The notes under the pieces were generated by a model. That model did no database searches. It was given only the letters and a program-made list of their open reading frames with translations, and was not told the DNA's origin. The position numbers were made by a program, and so were the translations under genes. From Methylovirgula sp. HY1 (lineage in GTDB: Bacteria > Pseudomonadota > Alphaproteobacteria > Rhizobiales > Beijerinckiaceae), in NCBI RefSeq assembly GCF_019343105.1, contig NZ_CP073764.1, positions 2,108,001 to 2,172,000 of the forward strand: DNA of 64,000 bases. The letters run 5' to 3'. Position 1 is the first letter of the stretch. Each line of letters begins with the position of its first letter. This document shows, piece after piece, positions 47,625-56,143 of this stretch.

Positions 47625-48482
47625 ATGCATAGCCAGGATCTCGAAAAAATCATCGAAGCGGCTTTCGATGACCGCGGCAATATTACGAGCGCAACCACGG
47701 GCCCTGTCCGCGAAGCCGTCGATATGGCGCTCGATCTTCTCGACAAGGGCAAGCTGCGCGTCGCCGAAAAGATCGCCAACGCGACAGGCCCGACGGCCTG
47801 GGTCGTCAATCAATGGCTCAAAAAGGCTGTGCTGCTCTCGTTCCGCTTGAACGACATGGGCCTGATTTCCGGCGGTCCCGGCGGCGCCTCCTGGTGGGAC
47901 AAGGTGCCGTCGAAATTTTCGGGTTGGGACGCCGAGGCGCATGCCGCAGCAGGCTTTCGTTCCGTCCCCAGCGCCATCGTGCGACGCTCGGCCTATATTG
48001 CGCCGGGCGTGATCCTGATGCCCTCCTTCGTCAATCTGGGCGCCTATGTCGATGAAGGCACGATGGTCGACACCTGGGCGACTGTGGGCTCCTGCGCGCA
48101 GATCGGCCGCAATGTGCATCTGTCCGGCGGCGTCGGCATCGGCGGCGTGCTCGAACCTTTGCAAGCCAATCCGACGATCATCGAAGACGGCTGTTTCATC
48201 GGCGCGCGCTCCGAGGTCGTCGAAGGCGTCATCGTCGGCGAAGGCGCGGTGCTCGCTATGGGCACGTTCATTTCGGCCTCGACCAAGATCATCGACCGCG
48301 CCACGGGCATCATTCATACCGGCTATGTGCCGCCCTATTCCGTCGTCGTTCCCGGAGCGTTGCCGGGCAAGCCGCTGCCGGACGGCACGCCCGGCCCGTC
48401 ACTCTATTGCGCGGTCATCGTCAAGACCGTCGATGCGCAGACGCGCGGCAAGACCGCCATCAACGAATTGCTGAGGGATTGA
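47625..48482 (+). CDS. dapD: Tetrahydrodipicolinate N-succinyltransferase
   Basis: 285 residues. It succinylates tetrahydrodipicolinate in the lysine/diaminopimelate pathway. The N-terminal helical domain (about 1-100) is followed by a left-handed beta-helix of hexapeptide repeats (about 110-240; [45 protein letters not shown] in two blocks). The frame is open to 47529; I chose the ATG at 47625, preceded by GGAG. Its stop shares one base with the start of the DUF805 gene, and dapE follows, forming one transcription unit. Confidence 0.96.
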   Translation: MHSQDLEKIIEAAFDDRGNITSATTGPVREAVDMALDLLDKGKLRVAEKIANATGPTAWVVNQWLKKAVLLSFRLNDMGLISGGPGGASWWDKVPSKFSGWDAEAHAAAGFRSVPSAIVRRSAYIAPGVILMPSFVNLGAYVDEGTMVDTWATVGSCAQIGRNVHLSGGVGIGGVLEPLQANPTIIEDGCFIGARSEVVEGVIVGEGAVLAMGTFISASTKIIDRATGIIHTGYVPPYSVVVPGALPGKPLPDGTPGPSLYCAVIVKTVDAQTRGKTAINELLRD

Positions 48483-48964
48483 TGGCCGCACAGACATCAC
48501 GTTGGTCGTTTCTGTTTCGCGCCGACGAAGGGCGGATCGACGCTGGAACCTGGTGGCGCAATACGGGCGTGCTCTTCGCCATTTTCGCGGTTCTCACGCT
48601 CGTCTGGCTCTTGGTCGAGCCCTATGCGAAACATGATCTGGCAACCGAACCGCTCTTCACCTTTCCCATTCTCGCAGCCAATCTCTATCGGATCTTCTAT
48701 GGCTTCGCGAGCGTCGTGCTGCTCATCTGCTATTATAATCTCAGCGCCAAACGCTGGCGCGACCTCGGCCATCCCGCGGCTTTGGCGGGCATTTTGCCCT
48801 TCTTCGCCTGCGTCACCGCGGCCTTGCATTGGCTCGAACCGCGCGTCGGCGGCGAAATTCCGCATTTCGTGGTCATCATCGCCGATATTCTTCTGTTTCT
48901 GACATTGCTCTGGAATGTCATCGATCTCGGCAGCCTGCTGGACGCGTTCCGGCGGCGAAACTGA
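48482..48964 (+). CDS. DUF805-like membrane protein
   Basis: 160 residues with four membrane segments. FRADEGRIDAGTWWRN at the start and YYNLSAKRWRDLGHPAALAGILP in the middle resemble DUF805 proteins (the pattern K-R-h-D-L-G-x-x). The function is unknown. It begins on the last base of the dapD stop (TGATG), so it is translationally coupled to dapD, and it is followed 62 bp later by dapE. Insertion of such a gene between dapD and dapE is a recurrent feature of this order. Confidence 0.82.
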   Translation: MAAQTSRWSFLFRADEGRIDAGTWWRNTGVLFAIFAVLTLVWLLVEPYAKHDLATEPLFTFPILAANLYRIFYGFASVVLLICYYNLSAKRWRDLGHPAALAGILPFFACVTAALHWLEPRVGGEIPHFVVIIADILLFLTLLWNVIDLGSLLDAFRRRN

Positions 48965-49026
48965 CCCCGCGTGACGACACTGGAGATTTCTTCTAGAGTC
49001 GCGCCTCATTTTCTTTCGGTCGAAGC

Positions 49027-50193
49027 ATGTCTGTCCCGCCCACCAATGCGCTCGATCTTTGCCGCGCCCTCATCCGCTGCCCCTCCGTCACACCGGCGGA
49101 CGGCGGCTCGCTGCCATTGCTCGAAGCGCTTTTGAAGGCGCATGGCTTTGCAACGCATCGGGTGAAATTTTCGGAAGACGGAACGCCGGAAATCGACAAT
49201 CTCTATGCGCGGATCGGCACCGGCGCACCCACGCTCGTCTTCGCCGGCCATACCGATGTCGTCCCGGTTGGTGATCCGGCGGCCTGGCGCTTCGATCCGT
49301 TTGCGGCGGAGCTTTCCGAGAATATGGTCTGGGGCCGCGGCGCCAACGATATGAAAGGCGCGATCGCAGCTTTCACCACAGCGGCGCTCGCCTTTATCGA
49401 AAAGCATGGCACGTCGAAGGGCTCGATCGGCTTTCTCATCACCGGCGACGAGGAAGGCCCAGCCATCAATGGCACCGCCAAGCTGCTCGCCTGGACAAAG
49501 CAGAAGGGTGAAAAATTCGATCATTGCCTCCTCGGCGAGCCGACCAACCCAGAAGCGCTCGGCGACATGATCAAAATCGGCCGCCGCGGTTCGCTGAACG
49601 CCACATTGATCGTCGAAGGCAGGCAGGGGCATGTCGCCTACCCGCGGCGCGCCGACAATCCGATCCCGCATCTGCTGCGCTTGGCACAAGCGCTGATCGC
49701 ACCGCCGCTCGATACCGGCACCGCTCATTTCGATCCCTCGAATCTCGAGATCGTGACGATCGATGTCGGCAATCCGGCGAGCAATGTGATCCCGGCCAAG
49801 GCGCAAGCTCGGTTCAACGTGCGCTTCAATGATCTCTGGACGCCGGAGCGCTTGGCCGACGAAATCGAGCGCCGCTGCGCCGCCGTAGCGGAAGGCGCTC
49901 GCTATAGACTCGTCTTCGAACCATGCAACGCGCTGGCCTTCGTGACCGAGCCGGATCGGTTCACCGCTCTCGTGGCGGCTGCGATCGAACGCCATACGGG
50001 CCACGCGCCGAAGCTCTCGACCACCGGCGGGACATCGGACGCGCGTTTCATTCGTGCCTATTGTCCGGTCGTCGAATTCGGTCTCGTCGGCGCGACCATG
50101 CATATGGTCGACGAGCGCGTGGCCGTCGCCGACATCGAGACGCTGACCGCCATCTATACGGATATTCTCGAAAACTATTTCGGCGTGGCGTAG
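49027..50193 (+). CDS. dapE: Succinyl-diaminopimelate desuccinylase
   Basis: 388 residues, M20 metallopeptidase family. It removes the succinyl group from N-succinyl-LL-diaminopimelate. Metal and catalytic residues appear in FAGHTDVVPVG (His75, Asp77), WGRGANDMKG (the bridging Asp; family usually GRGAADMKG), ITGDEEGPA (catalytic and metal Glu pair), CLLGEPT and the late TGGTSDARF and FGLVGATMHMVDE. It acts two steps after DapD, whose gene lies upstream in the same direction. Confidence 0.96.
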   Translation: MSVPPTNALDLCRALIRCPSVTPADGGSLPLLEALLKAHGFATHRVKFSEDGTPEIDNLYARIGTGAPTLVFAGHTDVVPVGDPAAWRFDPFAAELSENMVWGRGANDMKGAIAAFTTAALAFIEKHGTSKGSIGFLITGDEEGPAINGTAKLLAWTKQKGEKFDHCLLGEPTNPEALGDMIKIGRRGSLNATLIVEGRQGHVAYPRRADNPIPHLLRLAQALIAPPLDTGTAHFDPSNLEIVTIDVGNPASNVIPAKAQARFNVRFNDLWTPERLADEIERRCAAVAEGARYRLVFEPCNALAFVTEPDRFTALVAAAIERHTGHAPKLSTTGGTSDARFIRAYCPVVEFGLVGATMHMVDERVAVADIETLTAIYTDILENYFGVA

Positions 50194-50220
50194 GCGCGCG
50201 ACGTCTTAAGCCGGAAAGTG

Positions 50221-50421
50221 TCAGCGGTTCAGCAGCCATAGAACAAGCGACAGCACGACACTGACGAGAATGCCCGTCGTGATCGGCGCATAAAAGCTGA
50301 CATTGCCGCGCTGGATGAAAATATCGCCCGGCAAACGGCCGAGACCCAGCCGCGCGAGCCACGGCCAGAACAGACCAATGGCTGCGATCGCAAGCCCGAT
50401 AATGATCAACGCGCGCGCCAT
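50221..50421 (-). CDS. DUF2905 small membrane protein
   Basis: 66 residues with two membrane segments. The sequence MARALIIIGLAIAAIGLFWP, then LGLGRLPGDIFI and FYAPITTGILVSVVLSLVLWLL, matches DUF2905. The function is unknown. The frame is open to 50565, but the ATG at 50421 gives the family length. Convergent with dapE. Confidence 0.88.
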   Translation of the reverse strand: MARALIIIGLAIAAIGLFWPWLARLGLGRLPGDIFIQRGNVSFYAPITTGILVSVVLSLVLWLLNR

Positions 50422-50613
50422 CGCAGCCTCATCCCTCGCGCAGAGCCAATTGAGCCAACGGCTCTGCTTGCGCCGAAAACGCTCGGAAAACGCCCAAGAT
50501 CTGGCCCTATCCTTGCCGTAAAGCTCCCGGAAAAACATCGGTCCAGTGGAATGGGCGCGCGTCATAAAAACTCATCTTAACACACCGTTCACCACGTTTT
50601 TCTAGGCTCATCC

Positions 50614-51582
50614 GTGAGCTGGGCATGGCGGCAAGATCTGGACACCTCCGCCCTGAACCCGCCCTGTCGAGAAGCGTGCTTTGAAGGACCGGTTTTGACC
50701 TATCTGAACCCACCGCCGGCGCCAGCGCCTGTCATCGTGCAGAAAGACGTCGGCGGCTTCGTCAATGAATATGAAGCGCAGACGGCGTTCTATCGTCAGA
50801 CGGACCGCGAGGTGCGGGTGCATGAATGCCATTCGGCATGCACGCTGGCGCTGAGTCTGCCGAATGTCTGCGTCTATCCAAACAGTATCTTCAAGTTCCA
50901 CCAGGCCTATGATCTACGCACACATGCGACCGATTTCGGCGTCTCACAGCAATTGTTCGATGCCTATCCCGCCGCTGTGCGTGCCCGTCTCGGCACGTTG
51001 ACGCGCAAATTCAAGATTCTGAGGGGCACCGATCTCATCGCACTCGGCATCAGAGACTGCAACACGCCGCGCATCATGCTGGCGCGGACGCGACCGACGC
51101 CATCGACACAAGCAGGCGAAGGCACAATCTCAAGGGTCTGGGCGAGCGTCACATCGGCCTTCGGCAACAAGCCCACGGCGCGCTCCGGCGCCCGGCACAG
51201 GGCAACTCTCATCGCGACGCGGCAACAGACCGACACCGAGCGGACTGTCTCCGAGGACGCCGTGTTTGCCACCGCGCCTTTGCCGCCGCCGCGCCCGGAC
51301 TCGGCGGCAAACCTGCCGAATGAACGCCGATCCGGGCAAACCCAAATGGCGCAGAATTCATCCGATGTGCCACCGGAAGCGGTTCAAACAGGCGCGCAAA
51401 AATCCGGCGTGACGGAAGCGGCGGCGGCTCCAAACACGCAAGCGCCGCGCCTGGCGTCGCTCACGACATCCTTCAGCCAGAAAATGCCGCAACTTATTTT
51501 GCCGCAGGTGATTCACGGCGCGCAGCCGATTCTGCCGCCGCATTTCCTGGCCTATGCGCTCATCGCGCGGCTCAACCGATAG
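50614..51582 (+). CDS. ClpP/crotonase-fold-like protein (COG3904-type) with Pro/Ala-rich tail
   Basis: 322 residues. The first 150 resemble periplasmic ClpP-like proteins common in Hyphomicrobiales: GGFVNEYEAQTAFYRQ, then the pattern C-x-S-A-C-T (VHECHSACTLALSLPNVCVYP, about 69-89), where Ser74 would be the nucleophile, and FKFHQAYD with His96. The remaining 170 residues are low-complexity Pro/Ala/Thr/Gln-rich. The only start in frame is GTG at 50614; a stop lies 33 bp upstream, and there is no signal peptide, unlike typical relatives. It may be 5'-truncated or cytoplasmic. Confidence 0.65.
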   Translation: MSWAWRQDLDTSALNPPCREACFEGPVLTYLNPPPAPAPVIVQKDVGGFVNEYEAQTAFYRQTDREVRVHECHSACTLALSLPNVCVYPNSIFKFHQAYDLRTHATDFGVSQQLFDAYPAAVRARLGTLTRKFKILRGTDLIALGIRDCNTPRIMLARTRPTPSTQAGEGTISRVWASVTSAFGNKPTARSGARHRATLIATRQQTDTERTVSEDAVFATAPLPPPRPDSAANLPNERRSGQTQMAQNSSDVPPEAVQTGAQKSGVTEAAAAPNTQAPRLASLTTSFSQKMPQLILPQVIHGAQPILPPHFLAYALIARLNR

Positions 51583-51607
51583 ATTTGGCCGCCCTACGGC
51601 CGCTGCG

Positions 51608-51913
51608 TCACTGATTGACGCTGCTGGCTGGCCTGACCATGCGACGCGAGACTTTGCGTTCGACGATCACACTGCGAGGGGCGCCTTCGCGGCCGCTCGA
51701 AGCCAGGATGCGCGCCGAGCCGCGAGCCGGCGCCGATTTCAGCACTTCCGCCCGCACCTCTTCGACCGGCAGGTCCATCAGACCGGCAGCAATCTCGATC
51801 TGATCGTGGAGCTCGTCGGAAAGCCCTTGCGCGGCGGCGATCGCCTCCTTGAGCGTCGGGGGATCATGCCGCACGCGACGCGTGCCATATTTCGTGTTCC
51901 AGGTCGTCGCCAT
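51608..51913 (-). CDS. Conserved hypothetical protein (Hyphomicrobiales)
   Basis: 101 residues, soluble and basic. The N-terminal half (MATTWNTKYGTRRVRHDPPT, then LKEAIAAAQGLSDELHDQIEIAAGLMDLPVEEV) looks like a conserved small protein family I remember only as hypothetical in this order. The C-terminal third is Arg/Ser-rich. The ATG at 51913 is preferred over 51949. It is downstream of rdgB on the same strand, in the place where hemW is often found. Confidence 0.7.
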   Translation of the reverse strand: MATTWNTKYGTRRVRHDPPTLKEAIAAAQGLSDELHDQIEIAAGLMDLPVEEVRAEVLKSAPARGSARILASSGREGAPRSVIVERKVSRRMVRPASSVNQ

Positions 51914-52080
51914 TTTACTCGTCATCAAGACAGCGGAGCCAAAGCCCAAACAAGGTGCCGAACCAGTTCCCCATCCGGGTTCGGTTTCAGCATCACCCGC
52001 AATTTCACGTTGGCATTATCATTGTTTTATTGCATTGCAGCAAGTGGCATGCCCGCGACAATTCGTGCCGCTTCATCCCT

Positions 52081-52713
52081 TTAGAGATAGGCACGCGCGA
52101 AGGCTTGGAAAGCCCTGGCCCGATGCGAAAGCGCCGGTGAGCCGTCGGCAGGGATCGCCTGTTTCTCCGCCGCCATCATCTCGCCGAAGGTACGCGTGAG
52201 GCCCTCCGGCAGAAAAATCGGATCATAGCCGAAGCCGAGCATGCCGCGCGGCGGAAACACCAAAGTGCCGAACACCTTGCCTTCGAAGCTCTCCACCGTC
52301 CCGTCGGGCCAGGCGAGCGTCATGACCGAAACGAAATGCGCCGCGAAAGGCGGCGTCGCGCCAATCTCCGTCAGGGCCGTTTCGAGCTTTTCCATCGCCG
52401 CAGCGAAATCGCGCGGGCCGCCGGGCGCGACTTCAGCCCACCGCGCCGAATAAATTCCCGGCGCACCGCCGAGGCCCTCGACGCAGAGGCCCGAATCATC
52501 GGCTAGCGCCGGCAGGCCGGCGGCTTGCGCAGCGGCCAAGGCCTTCAGTTCGGCATTGGCATGGAACGTTTCGCCGGTCTCCTCGGGCTCCGCCAGGCCG
52601 AGATCACCGGCCGAAACGGCATCGAGCCCATGCGGCGCGAGAAGATCGCGCATCTCCCAGAGCTTGCCGGCATTATGCGTGGCGATGACGAGACGGCCTT
52701 CGAGCTTGCGCAT
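52081..52713 (-). CDS. rdgB: XTP/dITP diphosphatase (RdgB/HAM1)
   Basis: 210 residues. It hydrolyses non-canonical purine nucleotides such as dITP and XTP. The hallmark [18 protein letters not shown] is at residues 8-25, with [24 protein letters not shown] (about 70-93), the substrate-specificity block [12 protein letters not shown] and the C-terminal SHRARAF. It begins 1 bp after the rph stop, so the two are translationally linked. Confidence 0.96.
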   Translation of the reverse strand: MRKLEGRLVIATHNAGKLWEMRDLLAPHGLDAVSAGDLGLAEPEETGETFHANAELKALAAAQAAGLPALADDSGLCVEGLGGAPGIYSARWAEVAPGGPRDFAAAMEKLETALTEIGATPPFAAHFVSVMTLAWPDGTVESFEGKVFGTLVFPPRGMLGFGYDPIFLPEGLTRTFGEMMAAEKQAIPADGSPALSHRARAFQAFARAYL

Positions 52714-52714
52714 C

Positions 52715-53428
52715 TCAGGCTATGGCCTGCTTTTGCAATTCGACGAGCTTTGCAATGCCGCCGCGCGCCAAGGCCAGCATCGAGGTCAACGCCGGCTCGG
52801 AAAACACCGCGACCTCCGCCGTCGCCTGCACTTCGACGAGAAAACCGAGGCCGGTCATGACGAAATTCGCATCCGTCTCGGCCGCCGAATCCTCGGTATA
52901 ATCGAGATCGAGCACCGGCTCGCCGTTGGAGACGCCGCAAGAGACCGCGGCGACATGGTCGCGCAAAGGAATGTCCTTGATGATCGAACGGCCATGCATC
53001 CATTTGAGGCAATCGTGCAAAGCCACCCAGGCACCAGTGATCGCCGCCGTCCGGGTTCCGCCATCGGCCTGCAACACATCGCAATCGAGCGTGATCTGCC
53101 GCTCGCCCAGCATTTGCAGATCGGTGACCGCGCGCAGGCTGCGACCGATGAGGCGCTGGATTTCTTGGGTCCGTCCGGACTGCTTGCCTGACGTCGCCTC
53201 GCGGCGCGTGCGTGTATGCGTGGCGCGCGGCAGCATCGCATATTCCGCGGTGACCCAGCCACGACCTTGGCCGCGCAGCCATTGCGGCGGCTTGTCTTCG
53301 AGCGATGCCGTGCAAAGAACATGAGTCTCGCCGAATTTGACAAGGCACGAGCCTTCCGCATAGCGCGCGACATTGCGCTCCATCGAGACCGGCCGCAATT
53401 CATCGGACGCACGTTTCGATGGACGCAT
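52715..53428 (-). CDS. rph: Ribonuclease PH
   Basis: 237 residues. RNase PH trims tRNA 3' ends by phosphorolysis. Family features are [19 protein letters not shown] (basic RNA-binding start), [32 protein letters not shown], the phosphate-binding [17 protein letters not shown] and [16 protein letters not shown]. Full length. It is followed 1 bp later by rdgB. hrcA and grpE, often upstream in this order, are not here. Confidence 0.96.
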   Translation of the reverse strand: MRPSKRASDELRPVSMERNVARYAEGSCLVKFGETHVLCTASLEDKPPQWLRGQGRGWVTAEYAMLPRATHTRTRREATSGKQSGRTQEIQRLIGRSLRAVTDLQMLGERQITLDCDVLQADGGTRTAAITGAWVALHDCLKWMHGRSIIKDIPLRDHVAAVSCGVSNGEPVLDLDYTEDSAAETDANFVMTGLGFLVEVQATAEVAVFSEPALTSMLALARGGIAKLVELQKQAIA

Positions 53429-53648
53429 AAATTCCCTGCCTTCAACTTCGCTCGGCGCCGAAATCAGCGCTGACGAAGGCCATGCTTAGGCGGTTCGCCT
53501 GCTCCATGCAACCGCTGACGGCGCGTCAATGCGCGCATCTCTTTGGTCGCTCGGGGCGACACCCACCTTGCACCGCGGACACTTGCTTGCACGCCGACCG
53601 GACTGCCTCTAACTTCGCGAAAAGACGGGCAAGCAATGGGGAACGAAG

Positions 53649-53987
53649 ATGCGGATTGTTTTGCTCATGGCATCATTTCTGATGGCGGGGACCGCCGTGG
53701 CAGCGGCAAAACCCATCCGCTTCTGGAATCTCACGACCAAAACCGTGACGAGCGTCCGGCTCGCCAAGCCCGGCACACAAGCTTTCGGCGCCGATTTTTG
53801 CAAGGCCGACAAGGACGGCAGCGTCGACTATGACGAGCGCTTGAACATGCCGAGCGCGATCCCCGGCCATTACGATGTGAAGATCGGCTATGCCAACGGT
53901 CGCAGTTGCGTGGTGAAAAATCTCAACCTCGCAGCCGGCAAGGTCTTTTCAATCGAGGACAAGGATCTGACCGCCTGCACGAAATGA
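53649..53987 (+). CDS. Conserved secreted hypothetical protein
   Basis: 112 residues with a clear signal peptide (1-20, ending VAAAK). The mature part contains IRFWNLTTKTVTSVRL, FCKADKDGSVDYDERLN, GHYDVKIGYANGRSCVVKNL and ends in DLTAC, with three Cys. The D-x-D-x-S-x-D-x2-E pattern in the middle could bind a cation, like an EF-hand loop. It resembles a small family seen in Hyphomicrobiales with no known function. Confidence 0.75.
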   Translation: MRIVLLMASFLMAGTAVAAAKPIRFWNLTTKTVTSVRLAKPGTQAFGADFCKADKDGSVDYDERLNMPSAIPGHYDVKIGYANGRSCVVKNLNLAAGKVFSIEDKDLTACTK

Positions 53988-54404
53988 GCGCGATGGTCCG
54001 CGCATAGATATCGGCTTTGTTCCACATGCGCCGCGCATGGCGCTCGGCCTGAGATCGCCCCTAGCGACGATCCGCGAGGCAATGGGTATGCGCAAGGCAA
54101 TGGGTAAAGGGCGAGAGATTCAGTCGTCCGTCTGCCCCGGCACCCATTCAATGATCCGCACCGGGAACAGCATCCATCCGCAGCATCGAGCGCAATGCCT
54201 CTGAATCGAATCAACCAAAGTGATAATCATCATCGATTCTTATGATTTAAAGCGGATTGCGAACAAAACTGGGCGCCGGTTTTTTCCTCATCGCAATATA
54301 GAACATGATTCACTTATGTCCCCTGTAGGGCTAGATTGGCGCCGCCATGCGAGGCGCCATGACAGTCCCTGGCGGCCGGTCCGGCAGTCCATCGGAGTTC
54401 GCCC
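53988..54404. other. Intergenic region with short repeats and a hairpin
   Basis: 417 bp with no gene I can support. It holds an imperfect tandem copy of GCAATGGGTA (about 54079-54108), an AT-rich stretch at about 54220-54320 that may carry the promoter of the next gene, and a small hairpin (GGCGCC...GGCGCC, 54338-54358). Confidence 0.4.
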
Positions 54405-54833
54405 ATGAAGCCAATCGCAATCTTCGCGCTGATGTCGTTCCTCGCCTTTCCGGTGCTGGCCCATGCGCGGGCCGAGCGGGTCCCCAAGCTCGACGTCGCG
54501 GGTTCGTGTCGTGAGGCGAAGGGCTTCGGCACGACGGATCCGGGACAGACCTATAAGAACTGCATGCTCGCTGAGACCCAAGCCAAGCGACAGCTCGAGA
54601 AGAATTGGGCCCACTTCAAGCCCTCGACAAGACGCGATTGCCGCGCCGCCGGCGCCTATCCGAGCCCAAGCTATGTCGAGCTTCTCACCTGTATCGAGAT
54701 GACTGAGCAGACTTTGATACCGCAATCGACCGAAAGCGGCGGCATGGGCGGCGGTATGGGCGGCGGCGGCGCGCTAGGCTCGCCACCGCCGCGACCAAGC
54801 CTCGCGCCTGGCCCCCGGGCCATGCCGCGCTGA
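54405..54833 (+). CDS. Small secreted hypothetical protein with Gly-rich tail
   Basis: 142 residues with a signal peptide (1-22, ending AHARA). The mature domain (about 25-105) has four Cys (SCREAKG, NCMLAE, DCRAAG, LTCIEM) and the pattern Y-x-N-C-M ... A-x-x-Q-L-x-x-x-W ... P-S-Y-V-E-L-L, which suggests a disulfide-bonded helical pair. A Gly/Met/Pro tail follows. I recognise it only as a conserved hypothetical type of Hyphomicrobiales. Confidence 0.72.
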   Translation: MKPIAIFALMSFLAFPVLAHARAERVPKLDVAGSCREAKGFGTTDPGQTYKNCMLAETQAKRQLEKNWAHFKPSTRRDCRAAGAYPSPSYVELLTCIEMTEQTLIPQSTESGGMGGGMGGGGALGSPPPRPSLAPGPRAMPR

Positions 54834-54907
54834 GTACGGTTAGCGCGCCTCGAATCGATTGGCATAAGAAATGCCAATAAGTGTAATAAAAATTTTAAGC
54901 CATAAGA

Positions 54908-54939
54908 CCGGTTAGAAAGCGCCTAAACCGGCCATTTTT
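54908..54939 (+). terminator. Candidate Rho-independent terminator
   Basis: CCGGTT and AACCGG pair across a 12-nt loop and are followed by CCATTTTTG. It lies 75 bp after the small secreted protein gene. Confidence 0.55.
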
Positions 54940-55071
54940 GTATCCATTTTGTCACAGAGCCTCTGGAAAAAAGCCAACTAAGCGAACAGCCTATCGACCG
55001 CTGCGGGAAAATCTCTAGGATGCCGATATGAGGCGTTATGGGACATAACCATCACAAGGGGGAAAGCATAA

Positions 55072-56001
55072 ATGAGGATGAGCTCTAAGTTCGTTGGCGC
55101 AAGCCTCGCAGCGCTCGGCGCTTTGTCGCTCTGCACGTTCAGCGGCACGGCGATGGCGGGATCGATCACGCAGCCAGGTGAGATCGTCGGCTATTCTTGG
55201 GCGCCGCTCCCGCAGGGCTTGTATTTCGCCGATACGGGCAGCTACGGCAATGACCGCGGCGCCGGCTACAACGCCGAACTGGGCGTCAACATTCCCGTCA
55301 TCGTCTGGTCGACGCCTTGGGACTTCCTCGGCGGTCACGTCGAGGCCTATGCGGCGGTTCCGTCGGTCGCCTTGGGTCTTCCCGGCGCTGGTTATGTTAG
55401 CGCCATCTACAATCCGGCGCTCTTGGTCGGTGAAGCTTGGAATCTCGGCAACGGATTTTCGATCAGCGACTTTGTCGGCGGCTATGCCCCGGTCAACAAT
55501 GCTCTCAATCAGGACAACTGGACGTTCAACGAACGTCTCGGCGTCACCTATAGCATGAACGGCTTCACGCTGACGGGCCATGTCGTTTACGGCATCACCG
55601 GCAACAGCATGTCGAATAGCTTCACGAATCCGGTAAGCGGCTTTAATGAATATGGCCAGCACGTCATGCCGGACTACGTCAACTTGGACCTGACCGCGGT
55701 CAAGGCCTTCGGCAAATATTCCCTCGGCGTCGTCGGCTTCGGTTCATGGGACGTCAGCGGTGCGGCTAGCACCCTCCTTACCGGGCGGCAGAGTCAGTTT
55801 GCGGTCGGCGCGATGGGTGGCTACGATTTTGGCCCGGTCATCCTGCAGAGCTATCTGACCCGCGACGTCCTCTCGCAGGGTTATTATGAAGGTGGCGTCC
55901 CAGGTGCGGCAAAAATCTATGAAACCCGTTTCTGGGTGCGCGTCATAGTTCCGCTGTGGAACCCGCCGGCACCCCCGGCTCCGGTCCTCGCCAAGTACTG
56001 A
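55072..56001 (+). CDS. Outer-membrane channel of the COG4313 (phenol meta-pathway transporter-like) family
   Basis: 309 residues with a signal peptide (1-29, ending AMAGS). The mature protein is rich in alternating aromatic and hydrophobic strands and ends near an aromatic residue, as expected for a beta-barrel. The early motif EIVGYSWAPLPQGLYFADTG resembles the start of the Phenol_MetA_deg/COG4313 family, outer-membrane proteins linked to uptake of hydrophobic compounds. A strong ribosome-binding site (AGGGGG) precedes the ATG, and a strong terminator follows, so it is a monocistronic, probably well-expressed gene. The substrate is unknown. Confidence 0.83.
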   Translation: MRMSSKFVGASLAALGALSLCTFSGTAMAGSITQPGEIVGYSWAPLPQGLYFADTGSYGNDRGAGYNAELGVNIPVIVWSTPWDFLGGHVEAYAAVPSVALGLPGAGYVSAIYNPALLVGEAWNLGNGFSISDFVGGYAPVNNALNQDNWTFNERLGVTYSMNGFTLTGHVVYGITGNSMSNSFTNPVSGFNEYGQHVMPDYVNLDLTAVKAFGKYSLGVVGFGSWDVSGAASTLLTGRQSQFAVGAMGGYDFGPVILQSYLTRDVLSQGYYEGGVPGAAKIYETRFWVRVIVPLWNPPAPPAPVLAKY

Positions 56002-56033
56002 TTGGTTCGAGCCTTTCCAGGCTTTTAATAAAG

Positions 56034-56066
56034 CGCCGAACGGATCTCCGTTCGGCGTTTTTGTTT
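56034..56066 (+). terminator. Rho-independent terminator
   Basis: An 11-bp perfect stem (CGCCGAACGGA / TCCGTTCGGCG) with a 2-nt loop at 56034-56057, then TTTTTGTTT. It ends the COG4313 channel gene 32 bp after its stop. Confidence 0.93.
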
Positions 56067-56143
56067 GGAGTGCACCTTCTCCCGCTTGCGGCGAGGCTGC
56101 CCGGCGAAAAGAGCCCTCCGCAAGGGGAGAAGCAACGCCCGCT

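Noticed and set aside
54222-54250. Possible Fur-box-like sequence (GATAATCATCATCG...)
   Set aside because: Only a partial match to the consensus, without clear dyad symmetry, and the next gene is not an obvious iron gene.
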